Part shown: positions 16,761 through 24,818 of the stretch, in pieces
Layout: every line of letters starts with the position of its first letter
How positions within the stretch are numbered: the first letter of the stretch is position 1
Assembly (NCBI GenBank): GCA_020029475.1
Contig: JAIBJG010000004.1
Span: 1-45,035, forward strand
DNA from: Methanobacteriota archaeon
GTDB taxonomy: Archaea; Thermoplasmatota; Thermoplasmata; RBG-16-68-12
DNA length: 45,035 bases
Direction: 5' to 3'
Position numbers and translations under genes: made by a program
Notes under the pieces: model-generated
Database searches by the model: none
The model's input: the letters and a program-made list of their open reading frames with translations, nothing else
Told to the model about the DNA's origin: nothing

Positions 16761-17108
16761 GTGTCAGATTGTGGACTCTTCATCGACGACAAATTTCATA
16801 GGAAAGGGGCCACGATAATCTACGACCCCCAGAATCCTGAATGCACTCTGGCTTGCCTGACAAGGGAGGGAATGCTGTGGGTGTGGAGTGTGTGGGATTA
16901 TCGGCCACAGGGTGTCCGGGCCGTTCTGTCGCAGCGCATGTACTCCGGGATGCTTGTCGAAGAGCTGCCGACGGGTTTCCGATATAGGTGCAACGAAGGC
17001 AGAGACGATGATGACTACGACGACCTGATTTTCCGCATTGAACGGATCGATTTCTATCGACCGAGTCAGAAGAGACCCCCAACACGGACCGACAGACAGC
17101 TCGGTTGA
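16761..17108 (+). CDS. Possible small acidic protein of unknown function
   Basis: 115 codons from a GTG start. The translation has plausible globular texture (TREGMLWVWSVWDYRPQGVR; a run of Asp in EGRDDDDYDD), and codon use is visibly more A/T-rich than in neighbouring genes, suggesting foreign or relict origin. No homologous family is recognised, no ribosome binding site or TATA box is clear, and an in-frame TGA lies just upstream. It could be the surviving end of a longer gene broken by a frameshift with the 16553 frame. Confidence 0.35.
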   Translation: MSDCGLFIDDKFHRKGATIIYDPQNPECTLACLTREGMLWVWSVWDYRPQGVRAVLSQRMYSGMLVEELPTGFRYRCNEGRDDDDYDDLIFRIERIDFYRPSQKRPPTRTDRQLG

Positions 17109-17330
17109 GAAAGCCGGACGGCAGGTATTCCGTTAGTGATGCCCTGAACGCAATCTAGTCCCTCGTCCGGTGCGCGGGGTCGAACCGGCGTACGAAAGGA
17201 GTTCGGGCCTTGCCACAGACTGACCTTCGGCGCGAAGGCGGTCGTGCTGGGGCCGAGCCCTGCCGCTTCGGCGGCCCATGCGGTGGGAGATTGGTGGTCC
17301 CCTCGACCTGGCCACCAAGCTCCCCATCGC
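17109..17330. other. Intergenic region with two hairpins and a tRNA-tail-like fragment
   Basis: CCTTC-GGCGC-GAAGG at 17224-17238 and GCCGC-TTCG-GCGGC (a stable UUCG tetraloop hairpin) at 17262-17275 stand close together. On the minus strand, about 17160-17190 reads GGTTCGACCCCGCG then an acceptor-like tail, resembling the T-loop and 3' end of a tRNA without the rest. No protein gene is visible. Confidence 0.4.
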
Positions 17331-17333
17331 ACG

Positions 17334-17341
17334 TTTAAATA
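17334..17341 (+). promoter_or_regulatory. TATA box of the ABCE1 gene
   Basis: TTTAAATA ends 25 nt before the ATG at 17367, indicating a leaderless transcript. Confidence 0.65.
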
Positions 17342-17366
17342 GCCCGCCTCCAATCCAAAAGCCTCC

Positions 17367-20270
17367 ATGCGGATTGCTGTCGTCTTCAAGGATCGTTGTC
17401 AGCCGAAGCGCTGCAACCTCGAGTGCATCACGTTCTGCCCGCCGCAGCGAACGGGCACCGAAGTGATCTGGCTCGACAAAGAGACGGGGAAGGCGGCGAT
17501 CAGCGAAGAGACGTGCATTTCGTGCGGGATATGCTTGCCGGCAGGCGTCCCGATTTCGACGTCCCGCGGAACCGTGCCGATGGAGGAGATTCGGTTGGGC
17601 GACGAGGTCCTCACACACCGGGGACGGTATCGAAGTGTCACACACCGGTATGTTCGGGATTATTCCGGCGCGATCTATTCCATTCGATGCACCGGGCATG
17701 CCGATCCTCTGGAAGTCACCGCGGAACACCCTGTCCTCGCGGTCATCAGACCATCGTACAAAGCGGGAAAGCGACTCCGGAAGGGGGTTGGTCAGCTCCG
17801 TTGGGTCCACCCAGGGGACCTGAAGGTCGGCGACTATCTCGCGAAACCGAAAATCCGTGAGGAGTCGACCGCTCGGCGCTGGGAGGTGCCGATCCCTGTC
17901 GTCGTCAAAGGGGGGCGATGGCCGATTCTCAGCGAGCAGGTCGTATCCCTGCCGATTACCTCGGACCTTGCCCGGCTCGTGGGCTACTTCCTCGCGGAAG
18001 GCTCTGCGAGCGATCGATCGTTTGTCTTCGCGTTCCACGAGAGGGAGCGGGCCTACCTCGACGACGTCCACGCCCTCGTCAAGGACTTCTTCCACCTGGA
18101 GGGGCGGGAGTTTCAGGCGAGCGCGCACGGACGCAACATCCGCTATGACTCGAAGGTCGCTGCCTCGGTCCTGTCCTCGCTCGGAGTTGGTTCCGACCGG
18201 AAGCGAGTCCCATCCGCTTTCTTGAGTGCCCCGAGGGAGATTCGAGAGGAGCTCATCAAGGGTTTCTGGCGGGGGGATGGGCACTGGGAGCGCGCGAAGA
18301 ACTATTACCAGATCAGCACGACCTCGCCCCATCTCGCGTACCAGGCACAGGAGATCCTCGCAAGCTTGGGTATTGTGGCGGGGATGACTAGCACGAGACC
18401 CGAGGGGAAGAGACGGGCGTACTCGCTATTGATTACCGGCGACTCCGTGGAGCCGATGGCACGGCTGCTCGGCCTCGCATTCGAGGAGAAGCGAAATCGA
18501 ATCGCGAGCCACTACGTCCAAGATGAGGAGTTCGTATACTCCCCGATTCGCTCGATTGACGTCAAGCGCCACGCGTTGACGACGGTCTACAACCTGGAAG
18601 TCGAGGAGGACCAGACGTTCGTCGCGGCCGGAAGCCTGACTCATAATTGCGTGCGGAAGTGCCCATTCGACGCAATCCGGATAATCGGACTCCCGGAGCC
18701 CCTCAAAGAGGATCTCGTCCACCAGTACAGCAAGAACGGATTCCGACTGTTCCGACTCCCAGTCCCGAAGGCGGGCGAGGTCGTCGGTCTCCTCGGGCCG
18801 AACGGGATTGGAAAGACCACCGTCCTCTCGATCCTGAGCGGGGAGTTGTGCCCGAACCTCGGCCACTATCGACGAACGCGGGCGACGCGGGAATACTGGG
18901 ACGAGGTGCTGGAGAAGTACAAGGGCACGGAGCTCCACGATTACCTCGAGCCCCTCGTCGCGAAGGAGGTGCGGACAGCCCTCAAGCCGCAGTACGTGGA
19001 CAAGCTCCCGAAGGTCGCCAAGGGGACGGTGCGCGATCTCCTCAAGAAAGTGGACGACCAGGGCCGCCTCGACGAACTCGCCGCGAAACTCACTCTCGAG
19101 TCCGTCCTCCACCGGGACATCGGCCACCTCAGCGGCGGGGAGCTCCAGCGTACCGCGATCGCCGCGACGATGCTGAAGGACGCGGACGTGTACTTCTTCG
19201 ACGAGCCCTCCTCGTACCTCGACATCTACCAGCGGCTCGAGGTCGCGAAGGTGATCCAGAGCCTCTCGAAGGAGAAGCGGGTGATCGTCGTGGAGCACGA
19301 CCTCGCGGTCCTCGACTTCCTCGCGGACACCGTCTACCTCCTGTACGGGTCCGAGGGCGCGTACGGTGTCGTCGCGCAGCCCCGGCCCGTCCGGACCGCG
19401 ATCAACGTGTACCTCGGCGGGTACCTGAAAGAGGAGAACATCCGGTTCCGGGACCGCGAGGTGACGTTCGACGTCCGCCCGCCCCGGAAGGACTGGAGGG
19501 CGGAGACCCTCGTCCGGTTCGAGCGGCTCGAGAAATCCTTCGACGACTTCTCCCTCACCGTGGAGGGCGGGTCCCTCCGGAAGGGCGAGGTCGTCGGGGT
19601 CGTAGGACCGAACGCGACCGGGAAGACCACGTTCGTGAAGATGCTCGCGGGCGAGGAGACGCCGACCGCCGGTTCCATCGAGGGGAAGTGGGTCGTCTCG
19701 TACAAGCCTCAATACATCGAGCCCACGTTCGAGGGCACCGTTCGCGAGCTCTTCGCATCGACGGTGGGGAACCGCGCGGAGAGCGGGTGGTTCGAGACGG
19801 AGATCGCCCAACCCCTCCAGATCCGCGGGACGATGGACCGGCCCGTGAAGGAGCTGAGCGGGGGCGAGCTCCAGCGCGTCGCGGTGGGCCTCGCCCTGAG
19901 CCGGGAAGCGGACATCTATCTGATCGACGAGCCGTCCGCGTACCTCGACTCGAACCAGCGGATGGCGGCGGCGAAGACGATCCGGCGGGTGATGGAGAAC
20001 CAGGGGAAGACGGGGCTGATCGTGGACCACGACGTGTACTTCATCGACATGGTCGCGGACTCGATCATGGTCTTCAGCGGGGAGCCTGGAATCCGCGGGC
20101 ACGGAGAGGGCCCGTACCCGATGCGGGAGGGGATGAACCGGTTCCTGAAGCTCGTCGAGATCACGTTCCGCCGGGACCCGGACACGAACCGGCCCCGGAT
20201 CAACAAGCTCGAGTCCCGATTGGACCGGGAGCAGAAGTCCGCGGGCGAGTACTACTACGCGCTAGCCTGA
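17367..20270 (+). CDS. rli1: ABCE1/Rli1 ribosome recycling ATPase, interrupted by an in-frame intein
   Basis: 967 codons encode a 595-residue ABCE1 plus a 372-residue intein. The N-terminal Fe-S domain has the first cluster motif (CQPKRCNLECITFCPPQRTG) and the second (CISCGI, then CVRKCP after splicing). NBD1 has GPNGIGKTT, LSGGELQRT and YFFDEPSSYLD; NBD2 has GPNATGKTT, LSGGELQRV and YLIDEPSAYLD. ABCE1 splits terminated or stalled 70S-type ribosomes into subunits and is essential in all archaea studied. Extein length is normal for the family. The gene is convergent with DedA and their stops overlap by 9 bp. The protein is non-functional until the intein is removed. Confidence 0.97.
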   Translation: MRIAVVFKDRCQPKRCNLECITFCPPQRTGTEVIWLDKETGKAAISEETCISCGICLPAGVPISTSRGTVPMEEIRLGDEVLTHRGRYRSVTHRYVRDYSGAIYSIRCTGHADPLEVTAEHPVLAVIRPSYKAGKRLRKGVGQLRWVHPGDLKVGDYLAKPKIREESTARRWEVPIPVVVKGGRWPILSEQVVSLPITSDLARLVGYFLAEGSASDRSFVFAFHERERAYLDDVHALVKDFFHLEGREFQASAHGRNIRYDSKVAASVLSSLGVGSDRKRVPSAFLSAPREIREELIKGFWRGDGHWERAKNYYQISTTSPHLAYQAQEILASLGIVAGMTSTRPEGKRRAYSLLITGDSVEPMARLLGLAFEEKRNRIASHYVQDEEFVYSPIRSIDVKRHALTTVYNLEVEEDQTFVAAGSLTHNCVRKCPFDAIRIIGLPEPLKEDLVHQYSKNGFRLFRLPVPKAGEVVGLLGPNGIGKTTVLSILSGELCPNLGHYRRTRATREYWDEVLEKYKGTELHDYLEPLVAKEVRTALKPQYVDKLPKVAKGTVRDLLKKVDDQGRLDELAAKLTLESVLHRDIGHLSGGELQRTAIAATMLKDADVYFFDEPSSYLDIYQRLEVAKVIQSLSKEKRVIVVEHDLAVLDFLADTVYLLYGSEGAYGVVAQPRPVRTAINVYLGGYLKEENIRFRDREVTFDVRPPRKDWRAETLVRFERLEKSFDDFSLTVEGGSLRKGEVVGVVGPNATGKTTFVKMLAGEETPTAGSIEGKWVVSYKPQYIEPTFEGTVRELFASTVGNRAESGWFETEIAQPLQIRGTMDRPVKELSGGELQRVAVGLALSREADIYLIDEPSAYLDSNQRMAAAKTIRRVMENQGKTGLIVDHDVYFIDMVADSIMVFSGEPGIRGHGEGPYPMREGMNRFLKLVEITFRRDPDTNRPRINKLESRLDREQKSAGEYYYALA
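17532..18647 (+). other. Intein with LAGLIDADG homing endonuclease inside ABCE1
   Basis: Residues 56-427 of the precursor. Block A is CLPAGVPISTSRG; block B is PLEVTAEHPVLAV with the TxxH signature; blocks F and G are YNLEVEEDQTFVAAG and LTHN followed by Cys. First Cys, penultimate His, terminal Asn and Cys+1 are all present, so splicing should be active. Between them lies a DOD endonuclease with both acidic motifs (LVGYFLAEG and LIKGFWRGDG), so it may still be able to home. Removing it joins CISCGI to CVRKCP, restoring the CxxCxxCxxxCP cluster motif. Codon use looks less G/C-rich than in the NBD region, consistent with acquisition by transfer. Confidence 0.95.
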
Positions 20271-20897
20271 GCGGGACGCCGCGCGACGCTTCGCCCGCCA
20301 CTTCCTCCAGTAGACGTACCCACCGATCCCTCCAACCAGGGCCAGGACGACGTACAAGTCGATGTTCTCCGTCGCCCCCGCGACCTCGGTCCACCGTTCC
20401 ACGAGGAAGTAGCCGGACACGACGAGGACCGTGTTCCAGATCGCGGCTCCGATCGTGGAGAAGATCGCGAAGTCCCGGAGGCGCATCCGCCCGATCCCCG
20501 CGGGGAACGAGATGATCGACCGGACCCCAGGGACCGCGTGGCCGAGCAGGACGCCGGCGGGACCGTACTTCTTGAACCAGGATTCGGCCCATTCAAGGTC
20601 CTCGACCCCGAGGCCGACGTACTTCCCCCATCGCGTGATCAGGGGACGCCCGAGCCGCATTCCGATCAGGTACGCGACGACGTTCCCGATCGCAGCGCCC
20701 GCGGTGCCGACGGCGATCACCGCCACGAGGTTCAGGTCCCCGCGCGCGGCGAGGTATCCCGCGAAGGGCATGATGAACTCGGACGGGATCGGCGTGAGGA
20801 TCCCCTCCACGATCATCAGGAGGAAGATTCCCGCGTACCCGATCGCCGCGACGAACCCCGTGATCCACCCTGTGAGCCCGAGGAAGAGGGAGGGCAC
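20262..20897 (-). CDS. DedA/VTT-domain membrane protein
   Basis: 211 residues from the GTG at 20897. It has the DedA-family core: an N-terminal re-entrant/TM region (YAGIFLLMIVEGILTPIPSEFIMPFAGYLAA), then VAYLIGMRLGRPLITRWGKYVG and the FKKYGPAGVLLGHAVPGVRSIISFPAG motif with conserved Gly/Arg/Pro. The family includes polyprenyl- and phospho-lipid flippases. A longer frame to 21479 runs antisense through pyrC and is rejected. The start lies 26 bp past the pyrC stop, so it may be co-transcribed, though CCTTAATC near 20928 offers its own TATA-like box. Confidence 0.88.
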   Translation of the reverse strand: MPSLFLGLTGWITGFVAAIGYAGIFLLMIVEGILTPIPSEFIMPFAGYLAARGDLNLVAVIAVGTAGAAIGNVVAYLIGMRLGRPLITRWGKYVGLGVEDLEWAESWFKKYGPAGVLLGHAVPGVRSIISFPAGIGRMRLRDFAIFSTIGAAIWNTVLVVSGYFLVERWTEVAGATENIDLYVVLALVGGIGGYVYWRKWRAKRRAASRSG

Positions 20898-20923
20898 TGC
20901 CGCCGGACCCGGAGGCGCGCAGA

Positions 20924-22177
20924 TTAAGGTTTCTTTCGGGTTATCATCCGCCCGACCCGCTCCGCGACAAGCTCTCCCTCCTGGGAGACGAGCTCTCCGC
21001 GGACGAAGGTTGCGGTCGGGAACGTGCCCTCCGCCCCATCGAACGGGGTCCACTCGCATTTGTACCGGCACCGGGCCGCGGTGACGGGTTGGATCTTCCG
21101 GGGGTCCACGACGACGAGGTCCGCGTCGCGGCCGACCTCGATCGCCCCCTTGTTCACCCCGAGAAGTTTCGCAGGGTTCCCGGAGAACATCGACACGAAC
21201 CGCTCGAGCGGGAGGACCTGCCTGCGCACGTACCGAATCATCAACGGAAGGATCGTCGCGACGCCGGGCATCCCCGCGGGAGCGTCTTCGAAGCGCACGG
21301 ACTTCTCCTCGACGGTGTGCGGCGCGTGATCGCTCGCGAACATCTCCACCCGCCCGTCGAGGACCGCCTGGAAGAGGTCCGTCCGCTCCTGCGGGGATCG
21401 CAGGGGCGGGTTCACCTTCCCCCTCGGCCCGAGCTTGGCGGTGGCGTCGAGGAGCAGGTGGTGCGGGGTCACTTCGCACGTGGCGCCCTCCGGTTTCGCC
21501 TGCAGGGCTTCCTGCGTCGTCACATGCGCGATATGGAGTGGCGCCGAGCCGCGGTGCTTCCCGAGCTCCGCGATTGCGGAGGCTTCCGCGCGCGGGCTCC
21601 GGACCCGATGATGCTCCTCGAGGGATGTCGCGACGCCTTTTCCGAAGAGCCGCGGGTCCTCGCAGTGGGCGCTCATGTACGTGCCCGCCCCGGCCACGGC
21701 GGCGAGGATTCCTCCCGCCAACTCGAACGTGGGGATCACGGGAGCGTTCGTCGTCTCCGCGAGGTACACCTTGAAGGCGGTCGCCTCCCGTAGGGACTCA
21801 ACATCTCTCCCCGACGTCGGGCTCGCATAGAGCCCGAAGTCCACGTGGGCCGAGCGGGACGCGATCCGCAGTTTCTGGCGGAGCGCGTCCGGGGTCGACA
21901 CCGGCGGGTTCGTGTTCGGCATGTCCACGACGGTCGTCACGCCTCCCGCCGCGGCGCTCTCCGTCCCGGAGGCGAAATCCTCCTTGTGCGTCATCCCGGG
22001 CTCCCGGAAGTGGACGTGGACGTCGATCCCGCCCGGGAGGATCAGCGCGTCCCCGTACCGGTACGCGGGGTCGCCGCGGAGCTGCTTCTTGATCGCGACG
22101 ATCGTCCCGTCCTCGATGCCGATCGCGCGGGGTTCGATCCGCCCGTCGATGTACGCCCGGCCCTCAACGACGAGCAT
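20924..22177 (-). CDS. pyrC: Dihydroorotase
   Basis: 417 residues, ATG start, full length. The amidohydrolase metal motif HVHFREPG is at about residues 53-60, the bridging lysine is probably in FKVYLAETT, and HIAHVTT and SDHAPHT supply the remaining metal and catalytic residues. It cyclises N-carbamoyl-aspartate to dihydroorotate in pyrimidine biosynthesis. This is the longer, class I-like type. It overlaps the upstream AMMECR1 gene by 14 bp, so the two are co-transcribed; no other pyr gene is nearby. Confidence 0.95.
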   Translation of the reverse strand: MLVVEGRAYIDGRIEPRAIGIEDGTIVAIKKQLRGDPAYRYGDALILPGGIDVHVHFREPGMTHKEDFASGTESAAAGGVTTVVDMPNTNPPVSTPDALRQKLRIASRSAHVDFGLYASPTSGRDVESLREATAFKVYLAETTNAPVIPTFELAGGILAAVAGAGTYMSAHCEDPRLFGKGVATSLEEHHRVRSPRAEASAIAELGKHRGSAPLHIAHVTTQEALQAKPEGATCEVTPHHLLLDATAKLGPRGKVNPPLRSPQERTDLFQAVLDGRVEMFASDHAPHTVEEKSVRFEDAPAGMPGVATILPLMIRYVRRQVLPLERFVSMFSGNPAKLLGVNKGAIEVGRDADLVVVDPRKIQPVTAARCRYKCEWTPFDGAEGTFPTATFVRGELVSQEGELVAERVGRMITRKKP

Positions 22178-22781
22178 TCTCGGTCCTCAAGTCCCGCCGC
22201 GCGACGACCCCCCGGGGCTCCGCCTCCGAGAAGATCTCGGCCTGGAACGTGTAGATCCGGGTCGCGTCGTCGAGCCACGCGTCCGGGAGGAGGCCCGCCT
22301 TCATGCACGCCTCGGAGAGGAACTCCTCGGGCCCCCAGCCCCACTCCGTCGGAACCTGGGGCAGGAGGAGGCCGCGGGCCGGGCCTTGAGCGACGATGAG
22401 CCCGTCCCGGCCGACGGAGATCGCCTTCGCGTACTCCTTCGGCCGCTTCACCTCGACGAGCTCGGGGCGGGTGAGGAGGGAGACCTCGACGACGACGCGC
22501 CCCACCTCGTCCTCCGGGAGGGGCGCGAACCGCGGGTCCTCGCACGCTCCCTCCGCCGCTTTCACGAGGGCCTTGATCAGGGGGAAGAACGGGGACGGGT
22601 AACCGATGCAGCCCCGGAGGTGCCCCTCGGGGTGCGTGTTCAGGGTGACGAACGCCCCCGCCTTCTCGTTGAACCGCTTCGGCACCTCCATCGTCGGGAG
22701 CGGGCGCCGCCGGACGTGGCTGTCGACGGCCTGCCGCGCGATCTTCACCGCGAGCCGGCCCTCCGCGTCCGTGTACGCCAT
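22164..22781 (-). CDS. AMMECR1 domain protein
   Basis: 205 residues, ATG start. Diagnostic motifs are FVTLNTHPEGHLRGCIGYPSP (the conserved LRGCIG) and the C-terminal LLLPQVPTEWGWGPEEFLSEACMKAG region. This is the usual archaeal length. The biochemical role of AMMECR1 is not established; in archaea it is widespread and often sits with radical SAM (AmrS) and MEMO (AmrB) genes, neither of which is here. A TATA-like TTTAAGAA about 23 nt upstream predicts a leaderless transcript running into pyrC and perhaps DedA. Confidence 0.94.
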   Translation of the reverse strand: MAYTDAEGRLAVKIARQAVDSHVRRRPLPTMEVPKRFNEKAGAFVTLNTHPEGHLRGCIGYPSPFFPLIKALVKAAEGACEDPRFAPLPEDEVGRVVVEVSLLTRPELVEVKRPKEYAKAISVGRDGLIVAQGPARGLLLPQVPTEWGWGPEEFLSEACMKAGLLPDAWLDDATRIYTFQAEIFSEAEPRGVVARRDLRTENARR

Positions 22782-22803
22782 CGCGTACCGAACCCGGCGG
22801 ACT

Positions 22804-22811
22804 TTCTTAAA
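22804..22811 (-). promoter_or_regulatory. TATA box of the AMMECR1-pyrC operon
   Basis: TTTAAGAA on the minus strand, 22 nt before the ATG at 22781. Confidence 0.6.
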
Positions 22812-22879
22812 CGTTCCCGGAGGCGGGACGGGAGCCGGGCGAGTGGCGGTTCTTTTCCATTATCGGGTGATGACAGCTG

Positions 22880-22990
22880 CTCTCAAGGACTCCACTCCGC
22901 TCGGCTCCTCCCGTGCGCCCGCTCCTCTTTGGAGCAGGTCGTAGAGGGGACTCACCACATCATCGCGGAGGGCACCGGGCTGGACCGTAC
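22880..22990 (-). ncRNA. Candidate omega/re-RNA at the TnpB 3' end
   Basis: TnpB elements usually encode their guide RNA across the tnpB 3' end and right end. Here the corresponding stretch includes a perfect hairpin, GCTCC-AAAGA-GGAGC (minus strand, 22921-22935), followed by G/A-rich sequence. Position and hairpin fit; the boundaries and the guide segment cannot be fixed by eye. Confidence 0.3.
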
Positions 22991-24109
22991 AGCCCTTGCC
23001 AAGGCCTCATTCGAGGCCAAGGCGGATTTCAGGATGTTCAGGCCTGCGTTGATCTGGCGATCCATCTCCCAGTCGCACATCAGGCACACGAACACCTTGC
23101 CCACCCTATCTCGGCGCCGGGCGCCACACACTGGGCAGGTCTTCGACGTCCACGCTGGATTGACTTTGATGATGGGCACGCCCGCGAGGGCGGCCTTGTA
23201 CTCGATCTGACGATGAATCTCCCGTCGTGGCCAGGAGGAGAGGCGGCGATTCAGCCGCCGCGAACGCCCTCCCGCGCCGTGTAGGGTGAGATTTTCGAGG
23301 ACGATGGCGGCCCGACGATCCTTCGCCGAGGCTACGAGTGATTTCGTGACCCGATGCAGACGCTGGCGAACCCGATTCCGTTCCCGCCGCCCCTCGCGTT
23401 CAAGGAGTCGTCGCGCGACCCCCCGATCCTGAGCCTTCTTCCGGGCGAGACACCGCCGCCGTCGGAAGTGGGTCGCTTGCACCTGTCGGACGCGGCCTAG
23501 GGGGATGGTGATGAGGCGTGCCTCTCTCCCGGAAGCGATGAGACCGTCGAGGGAGTCCTCATTCGTGTCCAATGCGATCGCAGAAGCGGGCTCGCAGGCC
23601 TTCGGCGATTCCTTCCTTAGCACGAGGATGATCTTCCCTGGCACGACCGTCAGGGACCCAAGGCCCCACGAAGGGTCGCTCAAGAACGACCGGTGCCAGT
23701 CGGAGAGGGGCAGATGCAGTTGCACGGCCTCCGTGCCGCGGATCGGGATCCGGAGGCGGCCTGTTTCCCGATCGACCCAGTACGACTGGTTCTCCGCCTT
23801 CAGGAGGAGTCGACGGAGGTACGGGACGTTCGTTTCCTTCCCCCGCCGGGCTCGTCTCCGGTAGGCCTTCAGCACGGCCAACGCGATCTCGAACGCGCTC
23901 GGGATGTACTTCTTGTGCACATCGTGCTCGGCCGACAGCCCGGCGTACGCCGCCTTCGAGAGCCGGAAGCGGGAGCGAATGTCCCCGCGGAGAGCGATGC
24001 GGATGGACTTGTTTACGATGAGCCGGAACTCGCCCAGCAGACCGAGGAGTGGTGCGGGCATGCGCTCGACGGGGAACGCGAGGCTGCGGACGACATGCAT
24101 GGTGCCCAT
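22952..24109 (-). CDS. tnpB: TnpB, RNA-guided DNA endonuclease of IS200/IS605 family
   Basis: 385 residues, ATG start. The split RuvC residues are present: Asp181 (SAIALDTNEDS), Glu272 (AIVLENLTL) and Asp350 (WEMDRQINAGLNI). The zinc finger is C325-C328...C342-C345 (TCPVCGARR, FVCLMCDW). The N-terminal RNA-binding/WED-like region is complete, so the protein looks active. TnpB is the ancestor of Cas12 and cuts DNA next to a short TAM under guidance of an element-encoded RNA. No frameshift is seen; isolation from TnpA means mobility would need help in trans. Confidence 0.92.
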   Translation of the reverse strand: MGTMHVVRSLAFPVERMPAPLLGLLGEFRLIVNKSIRIALRGDIRSRFRLSKAAYAGLSAEHDVHKKYIPSAFEIALAVLKAYRRRARRGKETNVPYLRRLLLKAENQSYWVDRETGRLRIPIRGTEAVQLHLPLSDWHRSFLSDPSWGLGSLTVVPGKIILVLRKESPKACEPASAIALDTNEDSLDGLIASGREARLITIPLGRVRQVQATHFRRRRCLARKKAQDRGVARRLLEREGRRERNRVRQRLHRVTKSLVASAKDRRAAIVLENLTLHGAGGRSRRLNRRLSSWPRREIHRQIEYKAALAGVPIIKVNPAWTSKTCPVCGARRRDRVGKVFVCLMCDWEMDRQINAGLNILKSALASNEALARAVRSSPVPSAMMW

Positions 24110-24226
24110 CTAGGTTGTCTTGAGCGGCATCCGGGGTAAAGGTTCGATCGAGGGTACAGCGAAAGTGCCAATCCACCGGTCCGCGAGTGGCAAACCTTTT
24201 ATCGCGTGGTCCCGCTCCCACCGGAG

Positions 24227-24760
24227 ATGCGTGCGCGCGTGCCCGTCATGGAGGTGATGTCGAAGACCCCGATGACGGCATCCCCGGACGAGACCGTGGA
24301 CCGCGCCGCGGCGACGATGCGGACGAAGGACATCGGGAGCCTGATCGTCGTCGAGAACGGGCGGCCCACGGGGATCGTGACGGAGCGGGACATCGTCACG
24401 AAGGTCGTCGCGGCGAACAAGGTCCCGAGCTCCGTGAAGGTCCGGGACATCATGTCCTCCCCCGTCGTCGCGGTGGGGCCGAGGGAGGAGGTCGTGCAAG
24501 CGGCGCGGCTGATGTCGGAGCGGAAGATCCGGCGGCTCGCGGTCGTCGACAACGGGAACCTCGTCGGGGTCGTCACGGAGAACGACATCGTCCGGATCTG
24601 GCCGGACCTGATCGAGATCACGAGGGAGTACGCGCGTCTCGGGCTCGACGAGGACGTGCGCGGGATCGAGGGCCACTGCGAGGCGTGCGGCATCTACTCG
24701 ACGAACCTCGTCCTGGACCGCCGGCTCCTCCTGTGTCCGGAGTGCCGCGTCACGCCCTGA
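24227..24760 (+). CDS. Tandem CBS domain protein with C-terminal zinc ribbon
   Basis: About 177 residues from the ATG at 24227. Two CBS motifs are clear: VMSKTPMTASPDETVDRAA...GSLIVVENGRPTGIVTERDI and DIMSSPVVAVGPREEVVQA...RRLAVVDNGNLVGVVTENDI. The tail holds a zinc ribbon, CEACGIYS...LLLCPEC. CBS pairs bind adenine nucleotides and act as energy sensors; the ribbon suggests nucleic acid or protein contact. A TATA-like CTTTTATC around 24197 sits ~25 nt upstream of the chosen ATG; the GTG at 24206 is within the promoter and so unlikely as a start. Confidence 0.88.
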   Translation: MRARVPVMEVMSKTPMTASPDETVDRAAATMRTKDIGSLIVVENGRPTGIVTERDIVTKVVAANKVPSSVKVRDIMSSPVVAVGPREEVVQAARLMSERKIRRLAVVDNGNLVGVVTENDIVRIWPDLIEITREYARLGLDEDVRGIEGHCEACGIYSTNLVLDRRLLLCPECRVTP

Positions 24761-24818
24761 GAAGTCGGCAATAATTATCCCGACAGGCTTATAGTCCCCC
24801 CTCCGGTTCCAAGGACCA

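Larger units (their letters stand above)
22860..24140 (-). mobile_element. Stand-alone IS200/IS605-type (IS1341-like) element with tnpB only
   Basis: An intact TnpB gene with short flanks sits between two ordinary genes whose own promoters (22804 and about 24196) set the outer limits. No TnpA (Y1 transposase) is present, as in IS1341-type elements that depend on a TnpA elsewhere. Ends are approximate: an inverted hexamer, CTCAAG at 22882 and CTTGAG at 24119, brackets it, but these elements lack terminal inverted repeats, so this may be chance. Confidence 0.6.

Noticed and set aside
17008-17036. C/D box sRNA (GATGATGA and CTGA)
   Set aside because: The boxes are only about a dozen bases apart, with no room for guide sequences, and are within an Asp-rich frame.
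17155-17240. A complete tRNA gene on the minus strand
   Set aside because: A T-loop-like GGTTCGA is present, but only three of five T-stem pairs form and no acceptor, D or anticodon stems can be built; kept only as a possible fragment.
18649-20270. Second start for a separate ABC ATPase after the intein
   Set aside because: The frame is continuous and the junction restores a perfect ABCE1 Fe-S motif, so this is one gene with an intein, not two genes.
20897-21479. N-terminal extension of the DedA gene
   Set aside because: It overlaps the end of pyrC in another frame and is Arg/Gly-rich; GTG at 20897 gives a normal DedA length.
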